In this document: positions 34,623-42,479 of the stretch, one piece after another
How positions within the stretch are numbered: the stretch's first letter is position 1
Layout of the letters: each line of letters begins with the position of its first letter
Source of the DNA: Sinorhizobium medicae
GTDB taxonomy: Bacteria > Pseudomonadota > Alphaproteobacteria > Rhizobiales > Rhizobiaceae
Direction of reading: 5' to 3'
Assembly (NCBI RefSeq): GCF_007827695.1
Contig: NZ_VITA01000006.1
Coordinates: 186,001 to 250,000, forward strand
Length of the DNA: 64,000 nucleotides
Translations under genes and position numbers: made by a program
Notes under the pieces: generated by a model
What the model was told of the DNA's origin: nothing
What the model saw: only the letters and a program-made list of their open reading frames with translations
Databases searched by the model: none

Positions 34623-34664
34623 GGAGCGCCCGGCGGCCGAAAGCCTTGCCGGCACATGCTCCTC
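34621..34664 (+). promoter_or_regulatory. Leader hairpin between leuL and leuA
   Basis: GAGGAGC (34621-34627) pairs with GCTCCTC (34658-34664), and an inner CCGGC (34630-34634) pairs with GCCGG (34648-34652). The outer arm overlaps the leuL stop codon, so a ribosome stalled at the Leu codons or stopped at the end would change folding. No T-run follows, so an antiterminator or Rho-dependent scheme is possible. The remaining 119 bp to leuA show no other gene. Confidence 0.45.
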
Positions 34665-34783
34665 CAAATCCAGACAAGCTGAACCAAATCGCGCGGCCCC
34701 GGCAGCATCGGTCATCGCAATGCCCCGAATGATCGGCTATTGCATGCGGCAGGCTACGCTCCAGTGACGAAGAGAAGCTGAAC

Positions 34784-36514
34784 ATGATTTTGAAATCGCA
34801 TTCCATCAAGACCGGCATGCCCGATGCGGCCGTGAAGTATCAGCCATACCCGCAGATTGCGCTGCCGGATCGCACATGGCCGTCCAAAGTCATTGCCGAA
34901 GCACCGATCTGGTGTTCCGTGGACCTGCGCGACGGCAACCAGGCACTCGTCGACCCGATGGGCCACGATCGCAAGGCACGCATGTTCCAACTCCTGCTGG
35001 ACATGGGCTTCAAGGAAATCGAGATCGGCTTTCCTTCCGCGTCGCAGACCGATTTCGATTTTGCCCGCTGGTGCGTCGAGGAAAGCAACGTCTCCGAAGA
35101 CGTGTCTCTGCAGGTGCTGGTGCAGTGCCGGCCGGAGCTGATCTCGCGCACCTTCGAGGCACTCGAAGGTGCGCACCGGCCGATCGTGCACTTCTACAAT
35201 TCGACGAGCGAACTGCAGCGCCGTGTGGTCTTCGGCAAGGACGTCTCCGGGATCAAGCAGATTGCGACCGACGCCGCCAAGATGATTACCGACATGGCCG
35301 CGAAAGCGGGCGGCGGATATCGCTTCGAATATTCGCCGGAAAGCTTCACCGGTACCGAGCTGGAAGTGGCGTTGGAGATCTGCAACGCGGTGATCGAAAT
35401 CGTCCGGCCGACACAGGACAACAAGCTCATCATCAATCTGCCGTCGACGGTCGAAATGGCGACGCCGAACATCTATGCCGATCAGATCGAATGGATGTGC
35501 CGCAATCTCGACAATCGCGAGAACCTGCTCATCTCACTGCACCCGCACAACGATCGTGGCACGGGCATTGCTGCTACGGAACTCGGTCTGATGGCCGGCG
35601 CCGACCGGGTCGAAGGGACGCTCTTCGGCAATGGAGAGCGCACCGGAAATGTCGATGTGGTGACGCTGGCGCTCAATATGTTCACGCAGGGCGTCGACCC
35701 CAAGCTCGACTGCTCGGACATAGAGCGGATCAAGGAGGTCTACGAATATTCCAACCAGATGGTCATTCCGGAACGGCACCCTTACGTAGGGGAGCTGGTG
35801 TACACCGCCTTCTCGGGCTCGCATCAGGACGCCATCAACAAGGGCATGAAGGCGATCAAACAGGCGAACAAGCCGGTCTGGGAGGTCCCCTACCTGCCGA
35901 TCGACCCGCGTGACGTCGGGCGCAGCTACGAAGCGATCATCCGCATCAACTCGCAATCGGGCAAGGGCGGCATCGCCTATATCCTGCAAGAGGATTACGG
36001 TATCAATCTGCCCCGCAATCTCCAGATCGAGTTTCGCGAGGAGATTCAGCGCATCACCGACGAGGAGGGAAAGGAGCTGCCCTCGAAGCGCATCCATCAG
36101 CGCTTCATCGAAAGCTATGTCGACCAGCCGGGCGCCCGTATCAAGTTCGTCGACCACCACACCTATCCGGTGGGCGAACACAAGGGCCTGCGCGTCGTTG
36201 CCGCGGAAATTACGGATCGCGGCGAGACACGCCAGATCGAAGGCAAGGGCACGGGCCCGATCGACGGCTTCATCAATGCGTTGTCGATCTATCTCGGCAT
36301 CGAACTTTCGGTGGCGGATTATTCCGAGCATTCGCTGCAGCATGGCTCGAACGCGGCTGCGATTGCCTATGTGGAGGTCGAGTATCCCGGCGGAAAACTC
36401 TTCGGCGTCGGCATCAACACCAATATCGTCGCCGCCTCCCTGGAGGCGATCGTCTCGGCTGCAAACCGGGTGTTGGACGTCATGGGAAGTGACGCGCTTG
36501 CGCAATCACGCTAG
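34784..36514 (+). CDS. leuA: 2-isopropylmalate synthase
   Basis: A 576-residue enzyme that condenses acetyl-CoA with 2-ketoisovalerate, the first committed step to leucine. Catalytic-domain motifs seen: CSVDLRDGNQ with Asp47 and the metal ligand, SLHPHNDRGTG about residues 250-260 and GNGERTGN. The C-terminal leucine-binding regulatory domain (from about 440) supports feedback inhibition. It is the longer type of LeuA with the PxPQIALPDRTWPSK start. It is preceded by a candidate leucine leader. Confidence 0.93.
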   Translation: MILKSHSIKTGMPDAAVKYQPYPQIALPDRTWPSKVIAEAPIWCSVDLRDGNQALVDPMGHDRKARMFQLLLDMGFKEIEIGFPSASQTDFDFARWCVEESNVSEDVSLQVLVQCRPELISRTFEALEGAHRPIVHFYNSTSELQRRVVFGKDVSGIKQIATDAAKMITDMAAKAGGGYRFEYSPESFTGTELEVALEICNAVIEIVRPTQDNKLIINLPSTVEMATPNIYADQIEWMCRNLDNRENLLISLHPHNDRGTGIAATELGLMAGADRVEGTLFGNGERTGNVDVVTLALNMFTQGVDPKLDCSDIERIKEVYEYSNQMVIPERHPYVGELVYTAFSGSHQDAINKGMKAIKQANKPVWEVPYLPIDPRDVGRSYEAIIRINSQSGKGGIAYILQEDYGINLPRNLQIEFREEIQRITDEEGKELPSKRIHQRFIESYVDQPGARIKFVDHHTYPVGEHKGLRVVAAEITDRGETRQIEGKGTGPIDGFINALSIYLGIELSVADYSEHSLQHGSNAAAIAYVEVEYPGGKLFGVGINTNIVAASLEAIVSAANRVLDVMGSDALAQSR

Positions 36515-36537
36515 GCGGGAAATCCAATTTGTTATGT

Positions 36538-36563
36538 AGGGATATCCCGGAAAGGATATCCCT
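36538..36563. promoter_or_regulatory. Perfect palindrome abutting vapB start, probable VapB operator
   Basis: AGGGATATCC (36538-36547) and GGATATCCCT (36554-36563) form a perfect inverted repeat with a 6-base centre. The right arm ends on the base before the vapB ATG and covers the likely AAAGGA ribosome-binding site. This is the expected position for an antitoxin-binding operator. Confidence 0.65.
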
Positions 36564-36815
36564 ATGGCTCTCTACATCAAAGATCCTACCGTCGGCCTAA
36601 TGGTGGAGCAAAATCGAGCGCGCCTGGGTGTCCGCACCAAGACTGACGCTGTCCGCATCGCGCTTCAGCACGAACTGGACCGCGTGGAGGAAGAGATTCC
36701 GCCGCGCGAAAAGATGGCCGCCTTGCGGCAACAGGCGCGCCACCGGCTCGGACCGCCCGTTTACGGCGTCGATATGAAGAAGCTCATGGATGAGCTTTGG
36801 GAGGAGGCCGAGTGA
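36564..36815 (+). CDS. vapB: VapB-family antitoxin
   Basis: An 83-residue antitoxin of the Rv0623/VapB type. The N-terminal half MALYIKDPTVGLMVEQ with RTKTDAVRIAL forms the ribbon-helix-helix DNA-binding part; the acidic C-terminus (MKKLMDELWEEAE) would wrap the toxin. Its stop overlaps the vapC GTG start. The antitoxin appears intact while the toxin is broken. Confidence 0.82.
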   Translation: MALYIKDPTVGLMVEQNRARLGVRTKTDAVRIALQHELDRVEEEIPPREKMAALRQQARHRLGPPVYGVDMKKLMDELWEEAE

Positions 36816-37110
36816 GCTTCGTAGACGCGTCCGCTATCGTTGCGATATTGAACGAGAAACCGGGCTTTAAGGAACTGGAAAAGCGCCTTGGCGAGGCGGC
36901 AGGGGGGGCTCTACGTTTCGCCGTTCGCGAGATAGCGATCGATTCCCACGCCGGCCTTGGCGCCCCCGTTGCCATGTCCCGATACGGGAAAGTCGCGGGC
37001 CACCCAGCCGCCTGAATATCGGCGATTGCTTTGCCTATGCGGCCGCCAAGGGGTACCGGCTATCCCTGATCTATAAGGGGAATGATTTCTCGCAAACCGA
37101 CCTGGGTTAG
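36812..37110 (+). pseudogene. vapC: Degraded VapC toxin (PIN domain)
   Basis: Begins GTG with MSFVDASAIVAILNEKPGF, the PIN-domain start with its catalytic Asp, and ends GDCFAYAAAKGYRLSLIYKGNDFSQTDLG at 37110, the normal VapC end. The middle is shortened by roughly a third of the expected 130 residues. A run of seven G at 36902-36908 shifts the frame after AAGG, and another shift at about 37012 puts the C-terminal part out of frame, with a TGA at 37013-37015. The toxin should be inactive. Confidence 0.78.
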
Positions 37111-37167
37111 TCAGCACACCTCGGGCAGGAGGTGGCGGGAAGGGTGGCCGCGAAGCCACAACAAACC

Positions 37168-37995
37168 TCAGATAGCAGCCGCCGCCGTTTCGGCAAGGTC
37201 GTGCAGAGCGGGATCGGATGACGGTCCGATCATCGCGAATGAGGCGCCTTCCCGATGCCAAGAGACCAGGCCGAGATCGCCGCGAATGGTTTCGATGAAC
37301 GCGTCGGGTTGCTGTCCGTCGCCCTGCTGCAGAAACGAGATTGTGAAAACTTCCGCATCGCGATCCCGGTAAACGAGCTGGGCCGCCGGCTTGCCGTTCG
37401 CAACGAGCAGCCTCGCACCTTCGAAGGTCAATCCCTTGCGGTCGAGATCGGGGACGGTGAAGTTCACGCCAACGCTTGCGGCAAGCCACCTCTCGATCTC
37501 CGCGGACTGCGCAGCCGGTACTTCGACCAGGTGCTCCTTCTGGCGCGAATAGACACGGTGAGATCCGACGATATCGTCCATCCAGGGGCGCTGATCGGCT
37601 TCGTGCGTAGGCTCGGCCAGATCCGTGGCGCTGCCGAGGATGAAGCCGGCGGCGCCGCCAAGCAGGAAGAGGGCAGTGGACGCTGCAAGGATGCGCGGCC
37701 AAATGCGCGTGCTGCGTCGCGGGAGGCTGGCCGTCGTTACCCGCTCCGTCTTCGGATTGATGCCCGGCCCCTGCTTGATCTGCCGTACCAGCGCCAGCGG
37801 CACCGGATCATGGAGGAAGTTCTCGAAAGCTCCGCTTCCGAATGCACTGCCCGATTTGAGTTTGTCGAGCAAGGTCCTTGCCTCCTCATCGCGCGCCAGA
37901 AGAGCGTCAAGTTCGGTTCTCTCGTTTTCTCCCAGTTCGCCGTCGATATAGGCAGACAACCGCACTTCCAGCGCTAGCCCCTTCGTTTGCAGCAA
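37168..37995 (-). CDS. Transmembrane anti-sigma factor
   Basis: A 275-residue membrane protein. Residues 1-60 form a zinc-less anti-sigma N-terminal domain (RLSAYIDGELGENERTELDALL), a single helix lies at 101-121, and about 150 residues face the periplasm. It starts 3 bp after the ECF sigma gene on the same strand, the standard sigma/anti-sigma pairing. It should hold the sigma factor inactive until an envelope signal is sensed. Confidence 0.82.
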   Translation of the reverse strand: MLQTKGLALEVRLSAYIDGELGENERTELDALLARDEEARTLLDKLKSGSAFGSGAFENFLHDPVPLALVRQIKQGPGINPKTERVTTASLPRRSTRIWPRILAASTALFLLGGAAGFILGSATDLAEPTHEADQRPWMDDIVGSHRVYSRQKEHLVEVPAAQSAEIERWLAASVGVNFTVPDLDRKGLTFEGARLLVANGKPAAQLVYRDRDAEVFTISFLQQGDGQQPDAFIETIRGDLGLVSWHREGASFAMIGPSSDPALHDLAETAAAAI

Positions 37996-37998
37996 CGG

Positions 37999-38514
37999 TC
38001 AGGCCCTCCTTTCGGTACTCTCGGATAACATGGCTGCAAGCCTCAGCCGCGCCGTCGACAATCTGCTCATGACGGTGCCGACCGGAATGCCGAGGATCTC
38101 TGCCGTTTCCCGGTAACTATGGCCTTCGACATTGACGAGGAGGAAAACGCTCGCCAATCCCTCAGGCATAGAGAGGATCATCTTCTGCACCTGATTGACA
38201 TAGACAGCCTTCTCGGCTGTCGCTTCGACGTTCAGTTGGTCCAGTTCGAAAACAGCGGCCGCACTGCCGCTGCGCACCTTGCGCTTGCGGATTTCATCCA
38301 CCCACAGGTTGCGCGTCATCGCATAGACCCAGCTTTCCAGGCGACCGTCGCCATTCCAGAGATGGCTGCGTGCAATGGCGCGTTCGCAAGCCTCCTGGAC
38401 GAGGTCGTCGGCGTCACTGGCGTTGCGGGTCAGCGTCATGGCGAAGCGACGCAATTTGGGCAGCAGGCTGACCAAATCCCGTCTGAAGTCCTTCATTTCT
38501 GCCGCTGGGCGCAT
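37999..38514 (-). CDS. ECF-family RNA polymerase sigma factor
   Basis: A 171-residue sigma factor with sigma-2 (DADDLVQEACERAIARSHLW, SWVYAMTRNLWVDEIRKRK) and sigma-4 (HSYRETAEILGIPVGTVMSR) regions. The ATG at 38514 is preferred because GGAAGAG lies just upstream; a longer frame begins at 38568. It is paired with the anti-sigma gene directly downstream. The regulon is unknown. The 179 bp upstream to the next gene show no clear promoter that I can assign. Confidence 0.85.
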   Translation of the reverse strand: MRPAAEMKDFRRDLVSLLPKLRRFAMTLTRNASDADDLVQEACERAIARSHLWNGDGRLESWVYAMTRNLWVDEIRKRKVRSGSAAAVFELDQLNVEATAEKAVYVNQVQKMILSMPEGLASVFLLVNVEGHSYRETAEILGIPVGTVMSRLSTARLRLAAMLSESTERRA

Positions 38515-38693
38515 TGCTCTTCCAGTGAGACGTGCCGGATCGCGCGTCCATTCGCGATCCGGACGCATCCCTCATGATATGGAACATTTGGTCCTAAGTC
38601 TGCAAGGGAAGAGCCGGAACGGAAAGCGGTTTTTGCATTACGTCCGCGATTTTCCCACAGGGCCGCGTTGACCGCCCGCCGGTTTGTGGCCTT

Positions 38694-39596
38694 TCAGAAA
38701 AAGGTCGTCTCGGCGAGTACCACGCCGGTTGCGTCGGGGTTGATTGCGTAGCGTTCCCGCGTCAGTCTCCAATCGCCCGGCTCGCCGTCCACGCTAAACA
38801 GATTATAGGCTGCGACGGGCTTGCTGCCGCCGGGTCCCTGCGAGGCGGAGGCGATGCCGATGACCGGCACCGGCCCCGCATGTCCCTTGAGCCAATAGAG
38901 CGAGTTGAGATGCGTGTGGCCGTGCAGAACCATTTCGGCCCCGCCGGCCGAAATGGTCGCGGCGAACCGGCGAATGCCGATCATCCGCTTGTGCATCGAG
39001 GTCGCGCCGCGGATCGGCGGATGATGGATCATGACGATGCGGAAGAGCCCGGCCTCGCCGGCCCGGCGCAGGAGGTTGACGGTCTCGCGCGCCTGCCGCG
39101 GTCCGAAATAGCCGCTGGCGGCGAAGGGGGGAGTGGCCACTGCAGTGGAGCAGCCGATGAGCGCAACCGATCCGCGCACCCGCATATAGGGAAAACAGGC
39201 ATGCTTTTTGACCCAGCCGCTGGGGGCGTCATCGCCGCGCATGAAGGGATACCATGCATGCGTGGACTTCTCGTAAGCCCCCGGTACATAGGCGTCGTGA
39301 TTGCCCGGCACAACGGAGATTTCGTCAGGCTCGCCGGCCTCCGTCAGCCATTCCGTTACGGCTTCGATTTCCAGGGACGATGCGAGATTGACGAGATCAC
39401 CGGTAATCGCAAGATGATCCGGATCGCGCTTTTCGATGTCTTTCATCAGGCAGTCGAGCGTCCCGGGAAAGAGATGGCGAACCCTGTTCCTGTGCCAGTT
39501 GACGAAGCCGGTGATCCGCTTCGAGGCGAGTTCGCGGAGGGAGAGGTCCGGCAGTGGCCCCAGATGGACGTCGGATATATGCGCAAGTTTGAACAT
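38694..39596 (-). CDS. Calcineurin-like metallophosphoesterase
   Basis: A 300-residue metallophosphoesterase with all five metal-binding blocks: SDVH (Asp9, His11), TGDLVN, GNHD, IHHPP and HGHTH. No signal peptide, so cytoplasmic or membrane-associated. The group includes cyclic-nucleotide and lipid-A-related phosphoesterases; the substrate here cannot be told. It is divergent from the Nudix gene with a 41-bp gap. Confidence 0.85.
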   Translation of the reverse strand: MFKLAHISDVHLGPLPDLSLRELASKRITGFVNWHRNRVRHLFPGTLDCLMKDIEKRDPDHLAITGDLVNLASSLEIEAVTEWLTEAGEPDEISVVPGNHDAYVPGAYEKSTHAWYPFMRGDDAPSGWVKKHACFPYMRVRGSVALIGCSTAVATPPFAASGYFGPRQARETVNLLRRAGEAGLFRIVMIHHPPIRGATSMHKRMIGIRRFAATISAGGAEMVLHGHTHLNSLYWLKGHAGPVPVIGIASASQGPGGSKPVAAYNLFSVDGEPGDWRLTRERYAINPDATGVVLAETTFF

Positions 39597-39637
39597 TAAT
39601 CCCGTCTAGCGCATATTCCCGCCAAGGGGAATCGGTA

Positions 39638-40168
39638 ATGGACGATACCTGCGGATGCGATATGAGGAGAAGCCGCATGGACGAGAGCCGCTGGCCGGGG
39701 GATCCGTCATGGCGGGTTCGCTTTCTGACGCGGTTTGCGCATCTGTATTTCGCCCTGGCGCGCGGCATGACGCTCGGCGTGCGGGCCGCCTGTTTCGACG
39801 ATGCGGGGCGCGTGTTTCTCGTAAGGCATTCCTATCTGCCGGGCTGGCATCTTCCCGGCGGCGGCCTCGATCGCAATGAAACAGCGGTAGACGGCCTCGC
39901 CCGCGAGCTCAGGGAAGAGGGAAACCTCGTGCTGACGACAGCGCCGCAGCTCTTTCAGGTCTATTACAACCGGCGCACCAGCAAACGCGATCACGTGGTC
40001 TTTTTCCGCTGTGACAATGTTCGCCAGGAGCAGCCGAAGCGTGCCGATCTCGAGATCGCCGCCGCAGGCTTTTTCGCGCCGGACGAGCTTCCGTCGGACA
40101 CGACGCCCGCGACCCGGCGCCGACTCGCGGAACTGGCGGGAACGGCGGTGCCGGACGCGTTCTGGTAG
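39638..40168 (+). CDS. Nudix hydrolase
   Basis: A 176-residue Nudix protein. The Nudix box runs GGGLDRNETAVDGLAR then ELREEGN, preceded by HSYLPGWHLPGGG. The first ATG at 39638 has AGGGGAA upstream; a second in-frame ATG at 39677 also has a good GGAG site and would give 163 residues, so the start is uncertain. The substrate is unknown; ADP-ribose-type pyrophosphatases share this pattern. Confidence 0.8.
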   Translation: MDDTCGCDMRRSRMDESRWPGDPSWRVRFLTRFAHLYFALARGMTLGVRAACFDDAGRVFLVRHSYLPGWHLPGGGLDRNETAVDGLARELREEGNLVLTTAPQLFQVYYNRRTSKRDHVVFFRCDNVRQEQPKRADLEIAAAGFFAPDELPSDTTPATRRRLAELAGTAVPDAFW

Positions 40169-40178
40169 GAAGCCAGCC

Positions 40179-41171
40179 TTAGAAACGATCCCGCCCGTGC
40201 GGCGCTTCAAGGTCGAGCGCCGGCCCCACCGGCACGATGCCCGTGGGATTGATCGTGGTATGGCTGCAGTAATAGTGCTTTTTGATGTGGTGCATGTTCA
40301 CCGTTTCGGCGACGCCCGGCACCTGGTAGAGCTCACGCAGATAGCCGTAGAGGTTCGGATAATCGGCAATGCGGCGGATGTTGCATTTGAAATGACCCAC
40401 ATAGACGGGATCGAAACGGACGAGCGTCGTAAACAGCCGCCAATCGGCTTCGGTCAAGCGGCCGCCGAGCAGGTAGCGCTGTGACCCGAGACGGCTCTCC
40501 AGTTCGTCCAGCATTACAAAGAGCGCCGTGACACTCTCCTCATAGGCCGACTGGCTTGTTGCGAAGCCGGCCTTGTAGACGCCGTTGTTGACCGTGTCGT
40601 AGATGCGCGCATTGAGCGCGTCAATTTCCGGGCGCAGTTCTTCGGGGCAGAAATCCGCCGTCGAGCCTGTGAGATGATCGAAGGCCGTGTTGAACATGCG
40701 GATGATCTCGGCGGATTCGTTAGAGACGATCGTGTTCTTCCGCTTGTCCCATAGCACTGGAACTGTCACCCGGCCGGAATAGACGGGATCGGCGCGAAGA
40801 TAGACTTCCCAGAGTGCCCGCGAGCCGAAGAGATGGTCGACGGTGCCGCCGTTCTCGTCCTCGTCAGCCTGATTGTCGAATTCCCAGCCGTTCGCCAGCA
40901 TCAGCGGGTCGACGACGGAAAGCGAGACGATACCTTCGAGCTTTTTGAGCTTGCGGAAGATCAGTGTGCGATGTGCCCAGGGGCAGGCGAGGGATACATA
41001 AAGATGATAGCGGCCAGCTTCCGCATCGAAGCCGCCTTCGCCGGAAGGGCCGGCCGATCCATCGGCGGTGATCCAGTTGCGGAACTGCGACTCGCTGCGC
41101 TTGAAATGACCGTTGGTTGCGCGGGTATCGTACCAGACGTCCTGCCAGACACCATTGACCAGTCTGCCCAT
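40179..41171 (-). CDS. Glutathionyl-hydroquinone reductase (YqjG/EcfG type GST)
   Basis: A 330-residue glutathione transferase of the Xi class. The catalytic Cys63 is in SLACPWAHR, the same number as in E. coli YqjG. The C-terminal helical domain follows, with KHYYCSHTTINPTGIVPVGP typical of the class. It removes glutathione from glutathionyl-hydroquinones, in quinone detoxification. It is convergent with the Nudix gene at 10 bp. The 255-bp gap to the next gene shows nothing notable. Confidence 0.88.
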   Translation of the reverse strand: MGRLVNGVWQDVWYDTRATNGHFKRSESQFRNWITADGSAGPSGEGGFDAEAGRYHLYVSLACPWAHRTLIFRKLKKLEGIVSLSVVDPLMLANGWEFDNQADEDENGGTVDHLFGSRALWEVYLRADPVYSGRVTVPVLWDKRKNTIVSNESAEIIRMFNTAFDHLTGSTADFCPEELRPEIDALNARIYDTVNNGVYKAGFATSQSAYEESVTALFVMLDELESRLGSQRYLLGGRLTEADWRLFTTLVRFDPVYVGHFKCNIRRIADYPNLYGYLRELYQVPGVAETVNMHHIKKHYYCSHTTINPTGIVPVGPALDLEAPHGRDRF

Positions 41172-41426
41172 GGCGAACTCCTTCTCGCTCGTTTCCTGAC
41201 GCCATAGATAGCGCCGGGACGCTCGGCCGATAGATGTGAAATTTCGAACAGTGCGTTTTAGGCTTTGACCATGGGCAATTTTCTGCTATCGCCGAAAAGG
41301 ATAGCTCTTTCATTTGGACGATCGTAACGATGATCCTGTCGGGAAGCCTGCGACGACGCTGATGCTGCAAACGCCCATTCGGGGCGAGCCATCCTCCATG
41401 TCCGTTCGCATGCCGGTTCTCGACAC

Positions 41427-41987
41427 ATGAAAAAGCACGATCTCGTCTATCTGACCGAAGACGCATCCCACGACCCAGCCATCGAAGTCATCAATGAAGA
41501 GGCCTTCGGCCCGGGTCGCTTCGCCCGCGCCGCCGCACGGATTCGCGAGCAGGGGCCGCATGACCGGTCGCTCTCCTTTATCTGCGCCGATGACGGCGAA
41601 ACGATAGCGTCGGTGCGGATGACAGCGGTAACGGCCGGTTCCGTGAAAGGACACCTGCTCGGCCCTCTCGCTGTCCGGCCCTCGCACAAGAACAAGGGCA
41701 TCGGCCGGGAACTGGTCCGCATTGCAGTGGATGCGGCGCGTCGGAGGGGCTCCGAAGCGGTTATCCTCGTCGGCGATCCGCCCTATTACCAGCCACTCGG
41801 TTTCGAGAAGGTCCGTCACGGAGCTCTCGAATTTCCGGGTCCCGTCGATCCGGCGAGGGTTCTCGTCGTGCCGATGGCGCCGGACGTCCACGCGCGGCTC
41901 GCGGGCGTGATCGCCTGGCGGGATGACGGTGCTGCGCCTGATGCCGGCTTCGCCACGCGGTCGGAAGCGCAAGGGGCGGCTGCCTGA
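41427..41987 (+). CDS. GNAT-family N-acetyltransferase
   Basis: A 186-residue acetyltransferase of the YhbS-like group. The CoA-binding signature LAVRPSHKNKGIGRELVRIA is followed by VGDPPYYQPLGFEKV, a typical YhbS-like pattern. It stops directly next to the convergent GNAT gene, with no gap. The substrate is unknown. Confidence 0.82.
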   Translation: MKKHDLVYLTEDASHDPAIEVINEEAFGPGRFARAAARIREQGPHDRSLSFICADDGETIASVRMTAVTAGSVKGHLLGPLAVRPSHKNKGIGRELVRIAVDAARRRGSEAVILVGDPPYYQPLGFEKVRHGALEFPGPVDPARVLVVPMAPDVHARLAGVIAWRDDGAAPDAGFATRSEAQGAAA

Positions 41988-42479
41988 TCAGCCTTGCCGG
42001 AACGTGAATACATCGAGGCCGTGATGTCCCACGTTCTCCTCATGCCGAGACCAGCCAAGCACCTCGTAGAAACGTCGTTTGGCCGGTAGCGCGCAGAGGT
42101 AAACCGTATCGGCCCCCGTTGCGAGTGCCGCGTGCGCGGCGTCGCGGACGATTGCGCCACCAATTCCGGGCCGGCGGAACGGCGGGTCGATCCAGACGGC
42201 AGCCACCCAGGGCGTGAAATGCGGGCGCTCCTCGAGATCCGAAACGATGGCCGATGCGGTGCCGACAAAGGTCGAGCCGTAATGGGCTACGAGCGCGAAT
42301 GGCAGCGGCTTGCCGGTGAGATTCTCCCGAACACGCTCGCTGATGTGCTCCAAAGGAAATCCCGCGGGCTTCCACCAGGCCCGCCACACGCGGTCAGCCA
42401 CGTCCACTGCGAGATGAGGCACCGCGCGCAGGTTGGAAATCGTGATGTTTTCCACCGTCACCGGCCCTCGCGGTACCAT
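41988..42479 (-). CDS. GNAT-family N-acetyltransferase
   Basis: A 163-residue acetyltransferase with the CoA-binding stretch VWIDPPFRRPGIGGAIV and a C-terminal YLCALPAKRRFYEVLGW. The start is uncertain: ATG at 42479 has no ribosome-binding site, while an in-frame GTG at 42461 overlaps the upstream stop and follows GAGGG. It may be translated by coupling to the membrane protein gene upstream. Confidence 0.78.
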   Translation of the reverse strand: MVPRGPVTVENITISNLRAVPHLAVDVADRVWRAWWKPAGFPLEHISERVRENLTGKPLPFALVAHYGSTFVGTASAIVSDLEERPHFTPWVAAVWIDPPFRRPGIGGAIVRDAAHAALATGADTVYLCALPAKRRFYEVLGWSRHEENVGHHGLDVFTFRQG

